Assembly (NCBI GenBank): GCA_022510905.1
Contig: JAFLSN010000001.1
Span: 117,001-181,000, forward strand
Length of the DNA: 64,000 bases
Source: Treponema sp.
GTDB taxonomy: Bacteria > Spirochaetota > Spirochaetia > Treponematales > Treponemataceae
Direction of reading: 5' to 3'
Below are positions 24,977 to 33,201 of this stretch, one piece after another. Numbering within the stretch: the stretch's first letter is position 1; each line of letters opens with the position of its first letter. A model generated the notes under the pieces. The model searched no databases and was not told where the DNA came from. It worked only from the letters and a program-made list of their open reading frames with translations. The translations under genes and the position numbers were made by a program.

Positions 24977-25270
24977 ATGGCCGATTTAAAAGATTTGCAG
25001 ACTCCTGAATATGAACAATTCTCAAAAAATGCCACATACATTTGGAACTGTATTGTCAAATCAAACAAAGCCCAGCCTGTAAATCAAGACACTTTCATGG
25101 ATGCGCTCGAAAAATGCATTGGATTTTTAAACGGCCTCAAATTGGAAGAAATAAAATGCATCTGTGTACAAGACGACATGGCAGAAAAAATTTCCATGAT
25201 TATCGACCTAAAAGATTACGTTTTTGATTCCCTGCATGACGAATGGCAAAAAACATTGCTTGGTGAATAA
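24977..25270 (+). CDS. small acidic protein of unknown function
   Basis: About 97 residues, predicted helical and acidic (MADLKDLQTPEYEQF...ALEKCIGFLNGLKLEEIKC). No domain recognised, no signal peptide, no membrane segment. Real by its consensus promoter placed exactly 6 bases before the ATG and by uninterrupted use up to the next gene's promoter. The in-frame ATG at 24878 is excluded because the promoter lies downstream of it. Confidence 0.65.
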   Translation: MADLKDLQTPEYEQFSKNATYIWNCIVKSNKAQPVNQDTFMDALEKCIGFLNGLKLEEIKCICVQDDMAEKISMIIDLKDYVFDSLHDEWQKTLLGE

Positions 25271-25291
25271 ACAAGTCGGAACGATACTTGC

Positions 25292-25320
25292 TTGCAGCAA
25301 GTAAAAAAACAAACTATAAT
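25292..25320 (+). promoter_or_regulatory. promoter of the acyl-ACP thioesterase, predicted leaderless
   Basis: TTGCAG (25292-25297), 17 bp, consensus TATAAT (25315-25320), 6 bases, ATG at 25327. No ribosome binding site. Confidence 0.8.
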
Positions 25321-25326
25321 TTTTAT

Positions 25327-26085
25327 ATGACAACTTTCAACCAATGGCATGAAGCCGACTCCATCACCTTTCACAGCGAAACAAATGTATATTTTAGCGA
25401 TTGCGCCAGCAACAAGCTGCTCAGCTTAAACGCGCTGCTAAAACTCACGTCAGACTTTGCCGTGCAGGATTATGCACAGCAGGGCATTACCCGAGACGTG
25501 TTGAGCGCAAACAGCTTTGCAATTCTTGTGTCACGCCTTTCGTTCCGCTTTCATACGCTGCCATCAGAAAACCAGCGAATCACTATCATCACATGGGAAG
25601 AAAAACCCGAGCCACTCCAGTTCAGACGCGCCTACGAGCTTGTGGCACAAGATGGCACCGCATTGATAAGCGGAATCAGCTCATGGCTGCTGGTTGACCC
25701 AAAAGCACGCCGCATCTTGCCACTAAATAGATTCACGCTCAGAAAACCGAATGATATTCAAAAACCGCACAACTGCATGGAAGCGCAAAAAATCATTTTG
25801 CCCGAATCCATGGAAGCCATTGACCAGCGCACAATACGCTATTCAGACATCGATGCAAACGGACATGTAAACAACGCAAGATATGGGGCATTCATAATGG
25901 ACAGCCTTCCTGCGCAATACCGCGAAAAAACATTTACAGACTTTCGCATCAATTTTTCAAAAGAAGCCCTGCTTGGCCAAATGCTGAATATTTTTGCGCA
26001 CTTCGATGATGATGCAAAAAAAATCACACTCGCAGGAAAAACAGAAGATGGCAATTCATTTGAAAGCGAACTGTATTACAAATAA
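25327..26085 (+). CDS. acyl-ACP thioesterase (FatA/FatB-like, double hotdog)
   Basis: A protein of about 252 residues with two hotdog repeats. The first opens 'TNVYFSDCASNKLLSLNALLKLTSDFAVQDYAQQGI', the second carries the catalytic-type segment 'IRYSDIDANGHVNNARYGAFIMD' (the Asn/His dyad of plant-type enzymes is N-x-H: 'NGHVNN'). It releases fatty acids from ACP and ends chain growth. In host-associated bacteria such enzymes can supply membrane or lipoprotein acyl chains. It has its own leaderless promoter. Confidence 0.85.
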   Translation: MTTFNQWHEADSITFHSETNVYFSDCASNKLLSLNALLKLTSDFAVQDYAQQGITRDVLSANSFAILVSRLSFRFHTLPSENQRITIITWEEKPEPLQFRRAYELVAQDGTALISGISSWLLVDPKARRILPLNRFTLRKPNDIQKPHNCMEAQKIILPESMEAIDQRTIRYSDIDANGHVNNARYGAFIMDSLPAQYREKTFTDFRINFSKEALLGQMLNIFAHFDDDAKKITLAGKTEDGNSFESELYYK

Positions 26086-26218
26086 AATTGCCGATATGGT
26101 TTTTGCTATTGAAAACATCACATAAAAAAATTAGGCTCCTGACACTGATAAAGCAAAGAGCTTCTGAAACTTGAGCCTTGATTAGTGATAAAAAACTTTA
26201 GGGTTTTGCCGGGTGTGC
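26086..26218. repeat. fragment of the dispersed repeat (middle module)
   Basis: TTCTGAAACTTGAGCCTTGA, then GTGATAAAAAACTTTAGG and TTTTGCCGGGTG, match the middle module of copies 1 and 8. Modules A and B are missing. It adjoins the long direct repeat copy without a gap. Confidence 0.55.
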
Positions 26219-26512
26219 GGCACGGCGCGGGTTCCTTTGGTCGGGGAAGGCACGGTCTGTACAAAGCCACAAACAACCTGAACACCACCGTTGTTTCTTT
26301 GCGCAAACCGTGCTACCATATTTTTATAAAAAGGACAGAAGCCAACAGAACGTCCGCCATGCAGACATAACACAGCATGGTTTTCCGCGCAACACGTTCC
26401 GCACACATGCGCAGACGAATCCGAATCATATGGACATGTTACAGTCCTTCACACCGGGCTGCTAGTGGGCTATGCGCGGGCGTTATAGCAGTTTGTTGCT
26501 GGATGTAACGTT
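26219..26512 (+). repeat. long direct repeat, copy 1
   Basis: About 294 bp, repeated in the same orientation at 32738-33032. By eye there are 14 substitutions and one 1-bp indel (about 95% identity). Conserved structure: a small hairpin TTCC-TTTGGTCG-GGAA, a promoter-like TTGTTT-17-TACCAT (26291-26319) followed by TTTTTATAAAAAGGAC, and a GC-rich 3' end in which CTGCTA pairs with TAGCAG and CGTTA pairs with TAACG. A minus-strand frame (MCGTCCAENHA...) spans part of it, but four of the five differences there that fall on separate codons change residues, and the frames diverge at the indel, so it is probably not coding. Confidence 0.8.
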
Positions 26513-26880
26513 CACATATTTCCAATAGTGAAAAACTCGGAGTTAAAATCGGCAACGGTATTTAGATGCTGATTCATGCAAAAAGGTTACATACTGGTTT
26601 GTAAAGCCTGCATCTGGGGTGTGCCGATTTTGAAAAAAAAGCCGGATAAAACTTTTAAAAACCAGACATAAAGCATGGACAGCGCGGATAGGACACACTT
26701 CTTTCGATATAATTCCTGCTGTACGGAAAGTCAAGTGCATGGCTCCGCTTTGCTGGACATGCTGAAATGTCGGCAGAAGCTCGATTCCGTTTCAGGTTTT
26801 AGACCTGCATGGATTTCATTTTGAAAGCATGGCGGCTTGCATTGCGGACGTGCCTTTTCAGGCTTGTGCTGCCATGCGGG
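26513..26880. other. gene-free stretch
   Basis: About 370 bp between long repeat copy 1 and the end of the MATE gene. I see no gene, tRNA or terminator I can support. The last 100 bases (TCATTTTGAAAGCATGGCGG region) are GC-richer and may include the MATE 3' untranslated region. Confidence 0.4.
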
Positions 26881-28269
26881 TCATGTGGCGTTCAGTTTTG
26901 CGGGGATTGTATTCAGCTTTGTGCGGTATGTCCAGACCATAAAAAAAATGGAAAGAGAAACCGAAGCAATTTCTGCAATCGGAAAACAAAGCCACACATT
27001 GTTCAGGTTTCCTGTTTTTGCCATGAAGTACGCAACAGGCAGCAGCACCAGCAGCTGGCGCGAAAACGAAACTATCATGCTGTACACGGCGGAACTGAAT
27101 GCCTGAAACACCGAAGAAAGCGTGATGGCGATTGCGGCGCCAACAAAACTCGATGCGATGATGCGGAGCGCCGGAATGCCGATGGAAAGCATGTCATCGC
27201 TCGCGGAAAAAATAGAAAGCAACGACCCCGGAATCAGCTCGAACAGCACAGTGCCAAACAACATGATGGAACAGCTGTACAACAGCCCCAGCTTGATGGT
27301 CTTTACAATGCGCTCCCGGCTCTGGGCACCGTAGTTAAAGGCGATAATCGGAACCAGCCCGTTATTCAGACCAAAAAGCGGCATAAAGATAAAACTGTTC
27401 AACTTGAAGTACACGCCATACAAGGCGATGGCAGTCATGCTGAACATTCCAAGAATCAAATTCACCAGATAGGTCGTTACAGACGAAATAGCGTTAATCA
27501 AGATAGTCGGAATGCCGACAGCATACACCTGCTTGATAATCTGTACGTCCGGTTTAAAATCCTTGAAATTGAACTGCACGTATTTATTTTTTTTGACATT
27601 GTACGCAAATGAGACTCCCATGCTTAAAAACTGCCCCATCACCGTGGCCACAGCGGCCCCTGTTATGCCCATGCGCGGAAACGGGCCCAACCCAAAAATC
27701 AGCAGCGGGTCAAAAATGATGTTGCATACGGCACCGCAGAGCTGCGAAATCATGGTGTAAAATGTGAGACCAGTCCCTTGCAGGATTTTGTCGAGCATGA
27801 CCACTTCAAACAGACCTAAAGAAAGCAGCATTATCACATTCAGATACTGTGTTCCGTATGTGATTATGTCGTTGTCTTTTGTTTGGCTTGCAAGATAAGG
27901 ATGAATGATCACAAGCCCGAGCAGTATAAAAGCCACCGCCGTGCACAATGCAAGAAACAAACCATTTATGGCGGCTTTGTTTACGGCTTCTTGATTTTTT
28001 TGTCCGAGCCGTGTAGCCAGCAGCGCATTCACGCCGACAGCGGTACCAATGCTGAATGAAATCATCAGATTCTGAATCGGAAATGCCAAAGAAACAGCTG
28101 TAAGCGCCTGTTCATTGATTTTTGCCACAAACATTGAATCAACAATGTTGTACAATGCCTGTATGAACATGGAAAACATCATTGGAAGCGAAACGTTTAG
28201 AATCAATTTTGAAACAGGCATGACACCCAGTTTATTTTCACTCTGTGAAGGTGCGGTAGATTCTGTCAT
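26881..28269 (-). CDS. MATE-family multidrug efflux transporter
   Basis: A 462-residue integral membrane protein of about 12 segments in two homologous halves, DinF/NorM superfamily. 'LPMMFSMFIQALYNIVDSMFVAKINEQALTAVSLAFPIQNL' is the usual first-helix pair with the 'V..IFV' pattern, and 'PLFGLNNGLVPIIAFNYGA' marks the second half. Likely a Na+- or H+-coupled exporter of drugs or organic cations. It stands alone, divergent from nfn, with a leaderless promoter. Confidence 0.9.
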   Translation of the reverse strand: MTESTAPSQSENKLGVMPVSKLILNVSLPMMFSMFIQALYNIVDSMFVAKINEQALTAVSLAFPIQNLMISFSIGTAVGVNALLATRLGQKNQEAVNKAAINGLFLALCTAVAFILLGLVIIHPYLASQTKDNDIITYGTQYLNVIMLLSLGLFEVVMLDKILQGTGLTFYTMISQLCGAVCNIIFDPLLIFGLGPFPRMGITGAAVATVMGQFLSMGVSFAYNVKKNKYVQFNFKDFKPDVQIIKQVYAVGIPTILINAISSVTTYLVNLILGMFSMTAIALYGVYFKLNSFIFMPLFGLNNGLVPIIAFNYGAQSRERIVKTIKLGLLYSCSIMLFGTVLFELIPGSLLSIFSASDDMLSIGIPALRIIASSFVGAAIAITLSSVFQAFSSAVYSMIVSFSRQLLVLLPVAYFMAKTGNLNNVWLCFPIAEIASVSLSIFFMVWTYRTKLNTIPAKLNAT

Positions 28270-28275
28270 GTGTGT

Positions 28276-28304
28276 ATGATATTGGTATGCAATATAAATG
28301 TCAA
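28276..28304 (-). promoter_or_regulatory. promoter of the MATE gene, predicted leaderless
   Basis: On the minus strand: consensus TTGACA (28299-28304), 17 bp, TATCAT (28276-28281), 6 bases (ACACAC), ATG at 28269. No ribosome binding site. Confidence 0.8.
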
Positions 28305-28370
28305 ACGATGTGACTGCACAGACGATTCTGTTTGCGCACAGCCTTGCGCTTGAAGTAGAATAAATTGGTA

Positions 28371-28400
28371 TTCACGAAATGCTTATATTTATGGTATAGT
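28371..28400 (+). promoter_or_regulatory. promoter of the nfn genes
   Basis: TTCACG (28371-28376), 18 bp, TATAGT (28395-28400). The first gene follows after a 32-base leader with AAGGGTGAG as ribosome binding site. Confidence 0.5.
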
Positions 28401-28432
28401 GAACGCAGCTTTTATTTGTGTAAGGGTGAGCT

Positions 28433-29275
28433 ATGAACAAAATTTTAGAAAAAAAGCAGCTTTCAGAAAATGTATACTACATGAAGTTTGCCGCTCCCGA
28501 CATCGCGCGGAATCGCAAGGCAGGACAATTTCTGATTGTGCAAGTTGACCAGGATTTAAGCGAGCGCATTCCGCTTACCATTGCGGATGCCAATGCGGAA
28601 GAAGGCTGGGTCGCTATTGCGTTCCAGCCGGTCGGAGCTTCCACCTACAAGCTTTCAAAACTGAATGCGGGCGACTTTTTGGGTGGTGTGCTTGGCCCGC
28701 TCGGTATGCCCAGCGAAATCCGCAAGTACGATGCCCCTGTGGTTTGTGTTGGCGGTGGATTCGGCACGGCACCGCTTTACCCCATTGTGCAGGCGCTGAA
28801 AGAAGCGGGCAACAAAGTCATCCTGATTGAGGGCGCGCGCAACAAGGAGCTGCTAATCTTTGTGGAAGAAATGCGCGCCGTGTGCGACGAGGTTATTCTG
28901 ATGACCGATGACGGAAGCGCCGGCGAGAAAGGCCTTGTCACGGTTGCGTTGGAGCGGCTGTGCCAGGCAAAAGTTCCCCCTGCCGAAGTGATTGCAATAG
29001 GCCCGCCCATAATGATGAAATTCGCCTGCCAGTGTGCGGCCAAGTACAACGTTCCCTGCACCGTCAGCCTCAACACAATTATGATAGACGGAACGGGCAT
29101 GTGTGGCGGTTGCCGCGTATCTGTTGGTGGCGAGACAAAGTTCGTGTGCGTAGACGGCCCCGACTTTGATGGCCACGCGGTTGACTGGGACAACATGATG
29201 CTTCGCATGAAAAGCTTTAAACCTCAGGAGGCAGAAGCCTTTCACAAATGCAAACTGTCAGATGCAGATGCGTAG
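28433..29275 (+). CDS. nfnA: NADH-dependent reduced ferredoxin:NADP+ oxidoreductase, subunit A
   Basis: A ferredoxin-NADP reductase-type protein of 280 residues (also annotated as sulfide dehydrogenase beta, SudB). It has an FAD domain ('ERIPLTIADANAEEGWVAIAFQ'), an NAD domain ('VVCVGGGFGTAPLYPIVQALKEAG'), and a C-terminal 2Fe-2S site 'GTGMCGGCRVSVGGETKFVCVDGPDFDGHAVDW'. With the next gene it forms the electron-bifurcating Nfn complex that makes NADPH from NADH and reduced ferredoxin. The pairing and order are characteristic. Confidence 0.92.
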   Translation: MNKILEKKQLSENVYYMKFAAPDIARNRKAGQFLIVQVDQDLSERIPLTIADANAEEGWVAIAFQPVGASTYKLSKLNAGDFLGGVLGPLGMPSEIRKYDAPVVCVGGGFGTAPLYPIVQALKEAGNKVILIEGARNKELLIFVEEMRAVCDEVILMTDDGSAGEKGLVTVALERLCQAKVPPAEVIAIGPPIMMKFACQCAAKYNVPCTVSLNTIMIDGTGMCGGCRVSVGGETKFVCVDGPDFDGHAVDWDNMMLRMKSFKPQEAEAFHKCKLSDADA

Positions 29276-29382
29276 ATTGAACCTGCGGATGCCGAGCTTG
29301 TCCATGCACAAAACCGCTTTTCTGTATACATGTGGTCATTTTGGCAGGCCCAATAACCATTTATTTTGAGGATGAATATTTT

Positions 29383-30882
29383 ATGGAACACATCAGTTTA
29401 GAACAGCTGGCGCAGAATGCCGCTGATGAATATAAAAAGCTGGAACAGAAAATTGCCTGCGGCCAACTTACAAATAAAGACCGCATGGAAATTCCTTTGC
29501 AGTTTATGCCGACTGGCGAGCCAAAAGCGCGTGCACGGCAGATGAACGAAGTTGCGCTCGGCTACACCCGCGAGCAGGCGATTGTTGAAGCAAACCGCTG
29601 TCTTCAATGTAAAAACAGGCCTTGCGTAAACGGTTGTCCAGTGAATGTGCAGATTCCTGAATTCATAGCGCAGGTTGCAAAAGGAGAATTCAAGGCGGCC
29701 GTTGATATTGTCAAAGAAACGAACCTTTTGCCTGCAATCTGCGGTCGCGTTTGTCCACAGGAAAAGCAGTGCCAGGCACAATGCACTTTGGGCAAGGTAA
29801 ACAAAGACATAGAGAAAAGCGTTTGTATCGGGCGACTTGAACGCTTTGTGGCCGACTACGAGCGCAACAACAGCCTCACCACCACTCCAAAAGCTGCCGC
29901 CTCTACAGGCAAAAAAGTTGCGGTCGTTGGCTCAGGCCCGGCAGGTCTTACCGTTGCCGCAGATTGCCGCCGCGCGGGGCATGATGTCACCGTGTTCGAG
30001 GCATTCCACAAAGCCGGCGGCGTTATGGTCTACGGCATCCCGGAATTCCGCCTTCCAAAAGAAATAGTAGCAAAAGAAGTCGAGGGTCTAAAAGCGATGG
30101 GCGTAAAGTTCGAGATGAACACGCTTGTAGGCCGCACCACAACAGTCCAGCAGATTCTCACGGAAAAAGGTTTTGACGCTGTATTCGTTGGAACAGGCGC
30201 GGGGCTGCCCAAGTTCTTTAATATTCCAGGCGAAAATTACATCGGCGTGTTCAGCGCAAACGAGTATCTTACTCGCGCAAACCTGATGAAAGCGTATGAC
30301 AAAGACAAAGCCGATACACCGTTCTACGAAGCAAAAACAGTGGTGGTCTGCGGTGGTGGAAACGTTGCGATGGACGCAGCTCGAATGGCCTTGCGCCTGG
30401 GAGCCGAAAAAGTGTACGTAGTCTACCGCCGCACACGCACGGAGATGCCCGCCCGCAAAGAAGAAGTTGACCACGCCGAGGAGGAGGGAGTGGAATTCAG
30501 GTTCCTGGAGAATCCTGTGGAGATTTTAGGCAACGCTGAAGACGGCAAGGTAACAGGAATCCGTGCGCTCACCTACGAGCTGGGAGAGCCTGATGCATCG
30601 GGCCGGCGCCGTCCGGTTGAGGTAAAAGGCAGCGAGCATGACATTCCCTGTGACGCAGTTATCGTCGCGTTGGGCAACAACTCAAATCCGTTGATTCCGC
30701 GTACTACTCCGGACATAAACACAGACAGTCATGGCCACATCAATGTGGACGATGCGCAGGCTACCAGCATGACCCGCGTGTGGGCTGGCGGCGATATTGT
30801 TTTGGGTGCGGCAACAGTCATTCTTGCGATGGGTGAAGGGCGAAAAGCTGCTGCAAGCATCAACGCATATCTGGCTGGATAA
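29383..30882 (+). CDS. nfnB: NADH-dependent reduced ferredoxin:NADP+ oxidoreductase, subunit B (GltA-type)
   Basis: A protein of about 499 residues, homologue of the glutamate synthase small subunit. N-terminal Cys motifs for two 4Fe-4S clusters ('EANRCLQCKNRPCVNGCPVNVQIP' and 'CGRVCPQEKQCQAQCTLG'), then FAD site 'KVAVVGSGPAGLTVAADCRRAG' and NADP site 'TVVVCGGGNVAMDAARMALRLG', ending 'VWAGGDIVLGAATVILAMGEGRKAAASI'. No glutamate synthase large subunit is present, which together with nfnA supports Nfn rather than GOGAT. The start at 29383 follows GAGGA about 10 bases upstream. Confidence 0.92.
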   Translation: MEHISLEQLAQNAADEYKKLEQKIACGQLTNKDRMEIPLQFMPTGEPKARARQMNEVALGYTREQAIVEANRCLQCKNRPCVNGCPVNVQIPEFIAQVAKGEFKAAVDIVKETNLLPAICGRVCPQEKQCQAQCTLGKVNKDIEKSVCIGRLERFVADYERNNSLTTTPKAAASTGKKVAVVGSGPAGLTVAADCRRAGHDVTVFEAFHKAGGVMVYGIPEFRLPKEIVAKEVEGLKAMGVKFEMNTLVGRTTTVQQILTEKGFDAVFVGTGAGLPKFFNIPGENYIGVFSANEYLTRANLMKAYDKDKADTPFYEAKTVVVCGGGNVAMDAARMALRLGAEKVYVVYRRTRTEMPARKEEVDHAEEEGVEFRFLENPVEILGNAEDGKVTGIRALTYELGEPDASGRRRPVEVKGSEHDIPCDAVIVALGNNSNPLIPRTTPDINTDSHGHINVDDAQATSMTRVWAGGDIVLGAATVILAMGEGRKAAASINAYLAG

Positions 30883-30903
30883 GAATTCTTTTTTAGTTCC
30901 TTC

Positions 30904-30946
30904 AATCCCCCCATTACGGATTGCAACGTTGCGGGGGATTTTTTTT
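30904..30946 (+). terminator. rho-independent terminator after nfnB
   Basis: AATCCCCC pairs with GGGGGATT across a 21-base loop, followed by a run of T residues, 22 bases after the stop codon. Confidence 0.85.
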
Positions 30947-30964
30947 GCAGGCAAAGTTTTGCCA

Positions 30965-30993
30965 TTTACTTTTTGTTCCGTGCGCCGTATAAT
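30965..30993 (+). promoter_or_regulatory. promoter of the OLD-family gene, predicted leaderless GTG start
   Basis: TTTACT (30965-30970), 17 bp, consensus TATAAT (30988-30993), 6 bases, GTG at 31000. A leaderless mRNA starting on GTG. Confidence 0.7.
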
Positions 30994-30999
30994 TGAATT

Positions 31000-32538
31000 G
31001 TGATAGAACTCGCGGTTAAAGTGAAACTTCCGTTCTTGTGGGGCAAGGCGGTTTTTAAAAAGGACTCATGGACAAACATAAACCTGATTGTTGGGCCGAA
31101 CGGTTCGGGAAAAACCCTGCTTGCCGAATCGATTGCAAAGCAGTTTGGCGAATTCGGTTATTCCGTGAAGTTCCTGCGTGCCGAACGCGATGGCGGCACA
31201 TTTGCGGCAGAAGCTGTTTCCATTCTGCGTACAAACGAGGCTGTGCGCACAAAAGTGCAGGCCGTGCTTTCAAGTATGTTCGGAAAATCCATTGTGTTCA
31301 GGGATGGTGGTGCCGACTTGGTGCCCGTAGTTGTAAACCGAGCTTGGAACGTAGAGTATAACCTGCAAGAAGTGGAATGCCACGGGCTCAAAGAAATTAT
31401 AACATTGCTGGTGGCTTTGTATGCAAACACTGGCAACACCTGCATAGTGTTTGATGAACCTGAGCTGCACCTGCACCCGCAGTTTCAGCAGTTTTTTGCT
31501 GATGAATTGCGCCGTGTTTCAAAGCGCCACGCCAAACGTATGTATTTTTTGATTACGCATTCACCATTTTTTATAGACCTGCGTTTTCCAGAAGACTTGC
31601 TGGGCGTTGTTGTTTGCCACACAAACCGCGAGCCCACCCACATAGATTCACTCGAAAAATATGACGAGGATCTGTTCCGACGTTTTTTGCCAAGATTCAA
31701 CACATACCACAAGCAGTTCTTTTTTTCAGACAACCAGATTTTTGTGGAAGGCTACACTGACCAGCAGCTGTTTACCAATTTGCTTCCATACGTGAACACA
31801 AACCGTGGCATTGCCGGCACAGGCATAATTGATGTTGGTGGAAAAGATGAGCTTGGCGTGTTCTGCAAAGTCTGCTCACTCCTTGGCACGAACAGCAGAA
31901 TCATCACCGATTTGGATTCGCTTTTCAGCGGAAAATTGCGCGATGTATTCTGCGCAGACTCCCGTGTTTCGCTGTGGCTTGAAAAACAATATGAAAAGCA
32001 GCTGCCGTTTTTTAAAACCGTATTCACTTCTCGCGAACTTGAAAAACCGATTACTCTCGAAAAACTGATTGTGCGCCTTGAACGCTATCTTGCCGCGATA
32101 GGCCGCGAATTATGCCGCGAAGATTATGTGCCGCCGTATTCGCTTTCTGTTCTGGTTGAAAAACTGATTGCCCTTAACCAAAAGCACGGCAATGCCGAAA
32201 ATGTTGATACTTTCAAAACCGTGGTGTTGCAGGGGGTAATGGAACACGGCGAAAAGTTTGGTGAAGTGCTTGCGCCCCAGCTGGCCGCCACAATTCCGCG
32301 CATTCAAAACTTGTTTCAGATGGTGCTTGCTGCCGCAGCTTCTGCGAGCGTTTATGTGCTTCCGCGTGGCTGCATCGAACACTATTACACACAAAGCGTT
32401 GTGCAGTACATGCCTGTTTCCGCAAAAGACAAGCTCTTCCACTTGGAGCTGGAGCATCTGCTTTCTTCTACCGCAGAAGAAATTCAGCATGATTATGGAG
32501 AGCTCATTTCAATTTTGGAAAGCTCATGCGCCCTTTGA
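31000..32538 (+). CDS. OLD-family ATPase/nuclease (AAA + TOPRIM)
   Basis: A 512-residue protein. The N-terminal ABC-like ATPase has Walker A 'LIVGPNGSGKTLLAESIA' (about residues 28-45), Walker B 'CIVFDEPELHLHPQFQ' (about 150-165) and 'FLITHSPFF'. A TOPRIM-like domain follows, with the acidic residues in 'IFVEGYTDQQLF' and 'IITDLDSLFSG'. OLD-type nucleases act in phage exclusion or DNA repair. There is no adjacent helicase as in Gabija, so it would be a class 1 (stand-alone) type. The GTG start is set by the promoter and by the lack of any upstream alternative. Long repeat copy 2 lies 200 bp downstream. Confidence 0.8.
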   Translation: MIELAVKVKLPFLWGKAVFKKDSWTNINLIVGPNGSGKTLLAESIAKQFGEFGYSVKFLRAERDGGTFAAEAVSILRTNEAVRTKVQAVLSSMFGKSIVFRDGGADLVPVVVNRAWNVEYNLQEVECHGLKEIITLLVALYANTGNTCIVFDEPELHLHPQFQQFFADELRRVSKRHAKRMYFLITHSPFFIDLRFPEDLLGVVVCHTNREPTHIDSLEKYDEDLFRRFLPRFNTYHKQFFFSDNQIFVEGYTDQQLFTNLLPYVNTNRGIAGTGIIDVGGKDELGVFCKVCSLLGTNSRIITDLDSLFSGKLRDVFCADSRVSLWLEKQYEKQLPFFKTVFTSRELEKPITLEKLIVRLERYLAAIGRELCREDYVPPYSLSVLVEKLIALNQKHGNAENVDTFKTVVLQGVMEHGEKFGEVLAPQLAATIPRIQNLFQMVLAAAASASVYVLPRGCIEHYYTQSVVQYMPVSAKDKLFHLELEHLLSSTAEEIQHDYGELISILESSCAL

Positions 32539-32737
32539 CCGTGGAACGCACCGTTGTTCTTTTAGAATTGTTTGCGGCATGTTTTTCTGCGTCATTTTAT
32601 ATAACATGAATCATGCATCTGTGGATTTTAATTCAACCGGCATGGAACTTGTATGTCTGATATTTAAGAATGTAATTTTTGCCTAAACGTGCAGTAAGAG
32701 TTTATGTTTACATCGGTGAAAGGTTTGCAGCACAGGT

Positions 32738-33032
32738 GGCACGGCGCGGGTTCCTTTGGTCGAGGAAGGCGCGGTCTGTACAAAGCCACAAACAACCCGA
32801 ACACCTCCGTTGTTTTTTTTGCGCAAACCGTGCTACCATATTTTTATAAAAAGGACAGAAGCCAACATAACGTCCGCCATGCAGACATACCACAGCATGG
32901 TTTTCCGTGCAACACATCCCGCACACATGCGCAGATGACTCCGAATCACATGGACATGTTACAGTCCTTCACACCGGGCTGCTAGTGGGCTATGCGCGGG
33001 CGTTATAGCAGGTTGTTGCTGGATGTAACGTT
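32738..33032 (+). repeat. long direct repeat, copy 2
   Basis: Second copy of the ~295-bp repeat, same orientation as at 26219-26512. The 199 bp before it (32539-32737) hold no gene I can support. The 5' border is abrupt (GGCACGGCGCGGG...), and the 3' border is at TAACGTT in both copies. Confidence 0.8.
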
Positions 33033-33152
33033 TGACTGCTGCGCCACTTGTTTTTCATTATGTTTTATTTGTTACTGTGATGCATAAAGCCTTTTCATAT
33101 TCTGAACAAAGCTCGGCTGGCTTTGTCTCAATGGCGCGTTCTATTCAGCATG

Positions 33153-33181
33153 TTGAATGAAAACCGATTCTGCACTACAAT
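33153..33181 (+). promoter_or_regulatory. promoter of the YczE-like gene
   Basis: TTGAAT (33153-33158), 17 bp, TACAAT (33176-33181). The start codon at 33202 is 21 bp downstream with GAGGGG, giving a short leader. Confidence 0.6.
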
Positions 33182-33201
33182 GCAAAACACGAGGGGTTTG
33201 T

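Noticed and set aside
26182..26406. Minus-strand frame MCGTCCAENHA... in the long repeat, and its partner at 32708-32926
   Set aside because: Four of the five differences on separate codons between copies change residues, and the frames diverge at a 1-bp indel, so no coding constraint is visible.
26345..26495. Firm call of an integron attC site in the long repeat
   Set aside because: The 3' end resembles Vibrio attC, but the core sites match the RYYYAAC/GTTRRRY rule only in part, copy 1 lacks the ATAAC end, and there is no integrase or cassette array here.
26809..27612. 267-residue plus-strand frame antisense to the MATE gene
   Set aside because: His/Asn/Arg-rich shadow translation; MATE on the other strand has full family similarity and a promoter.
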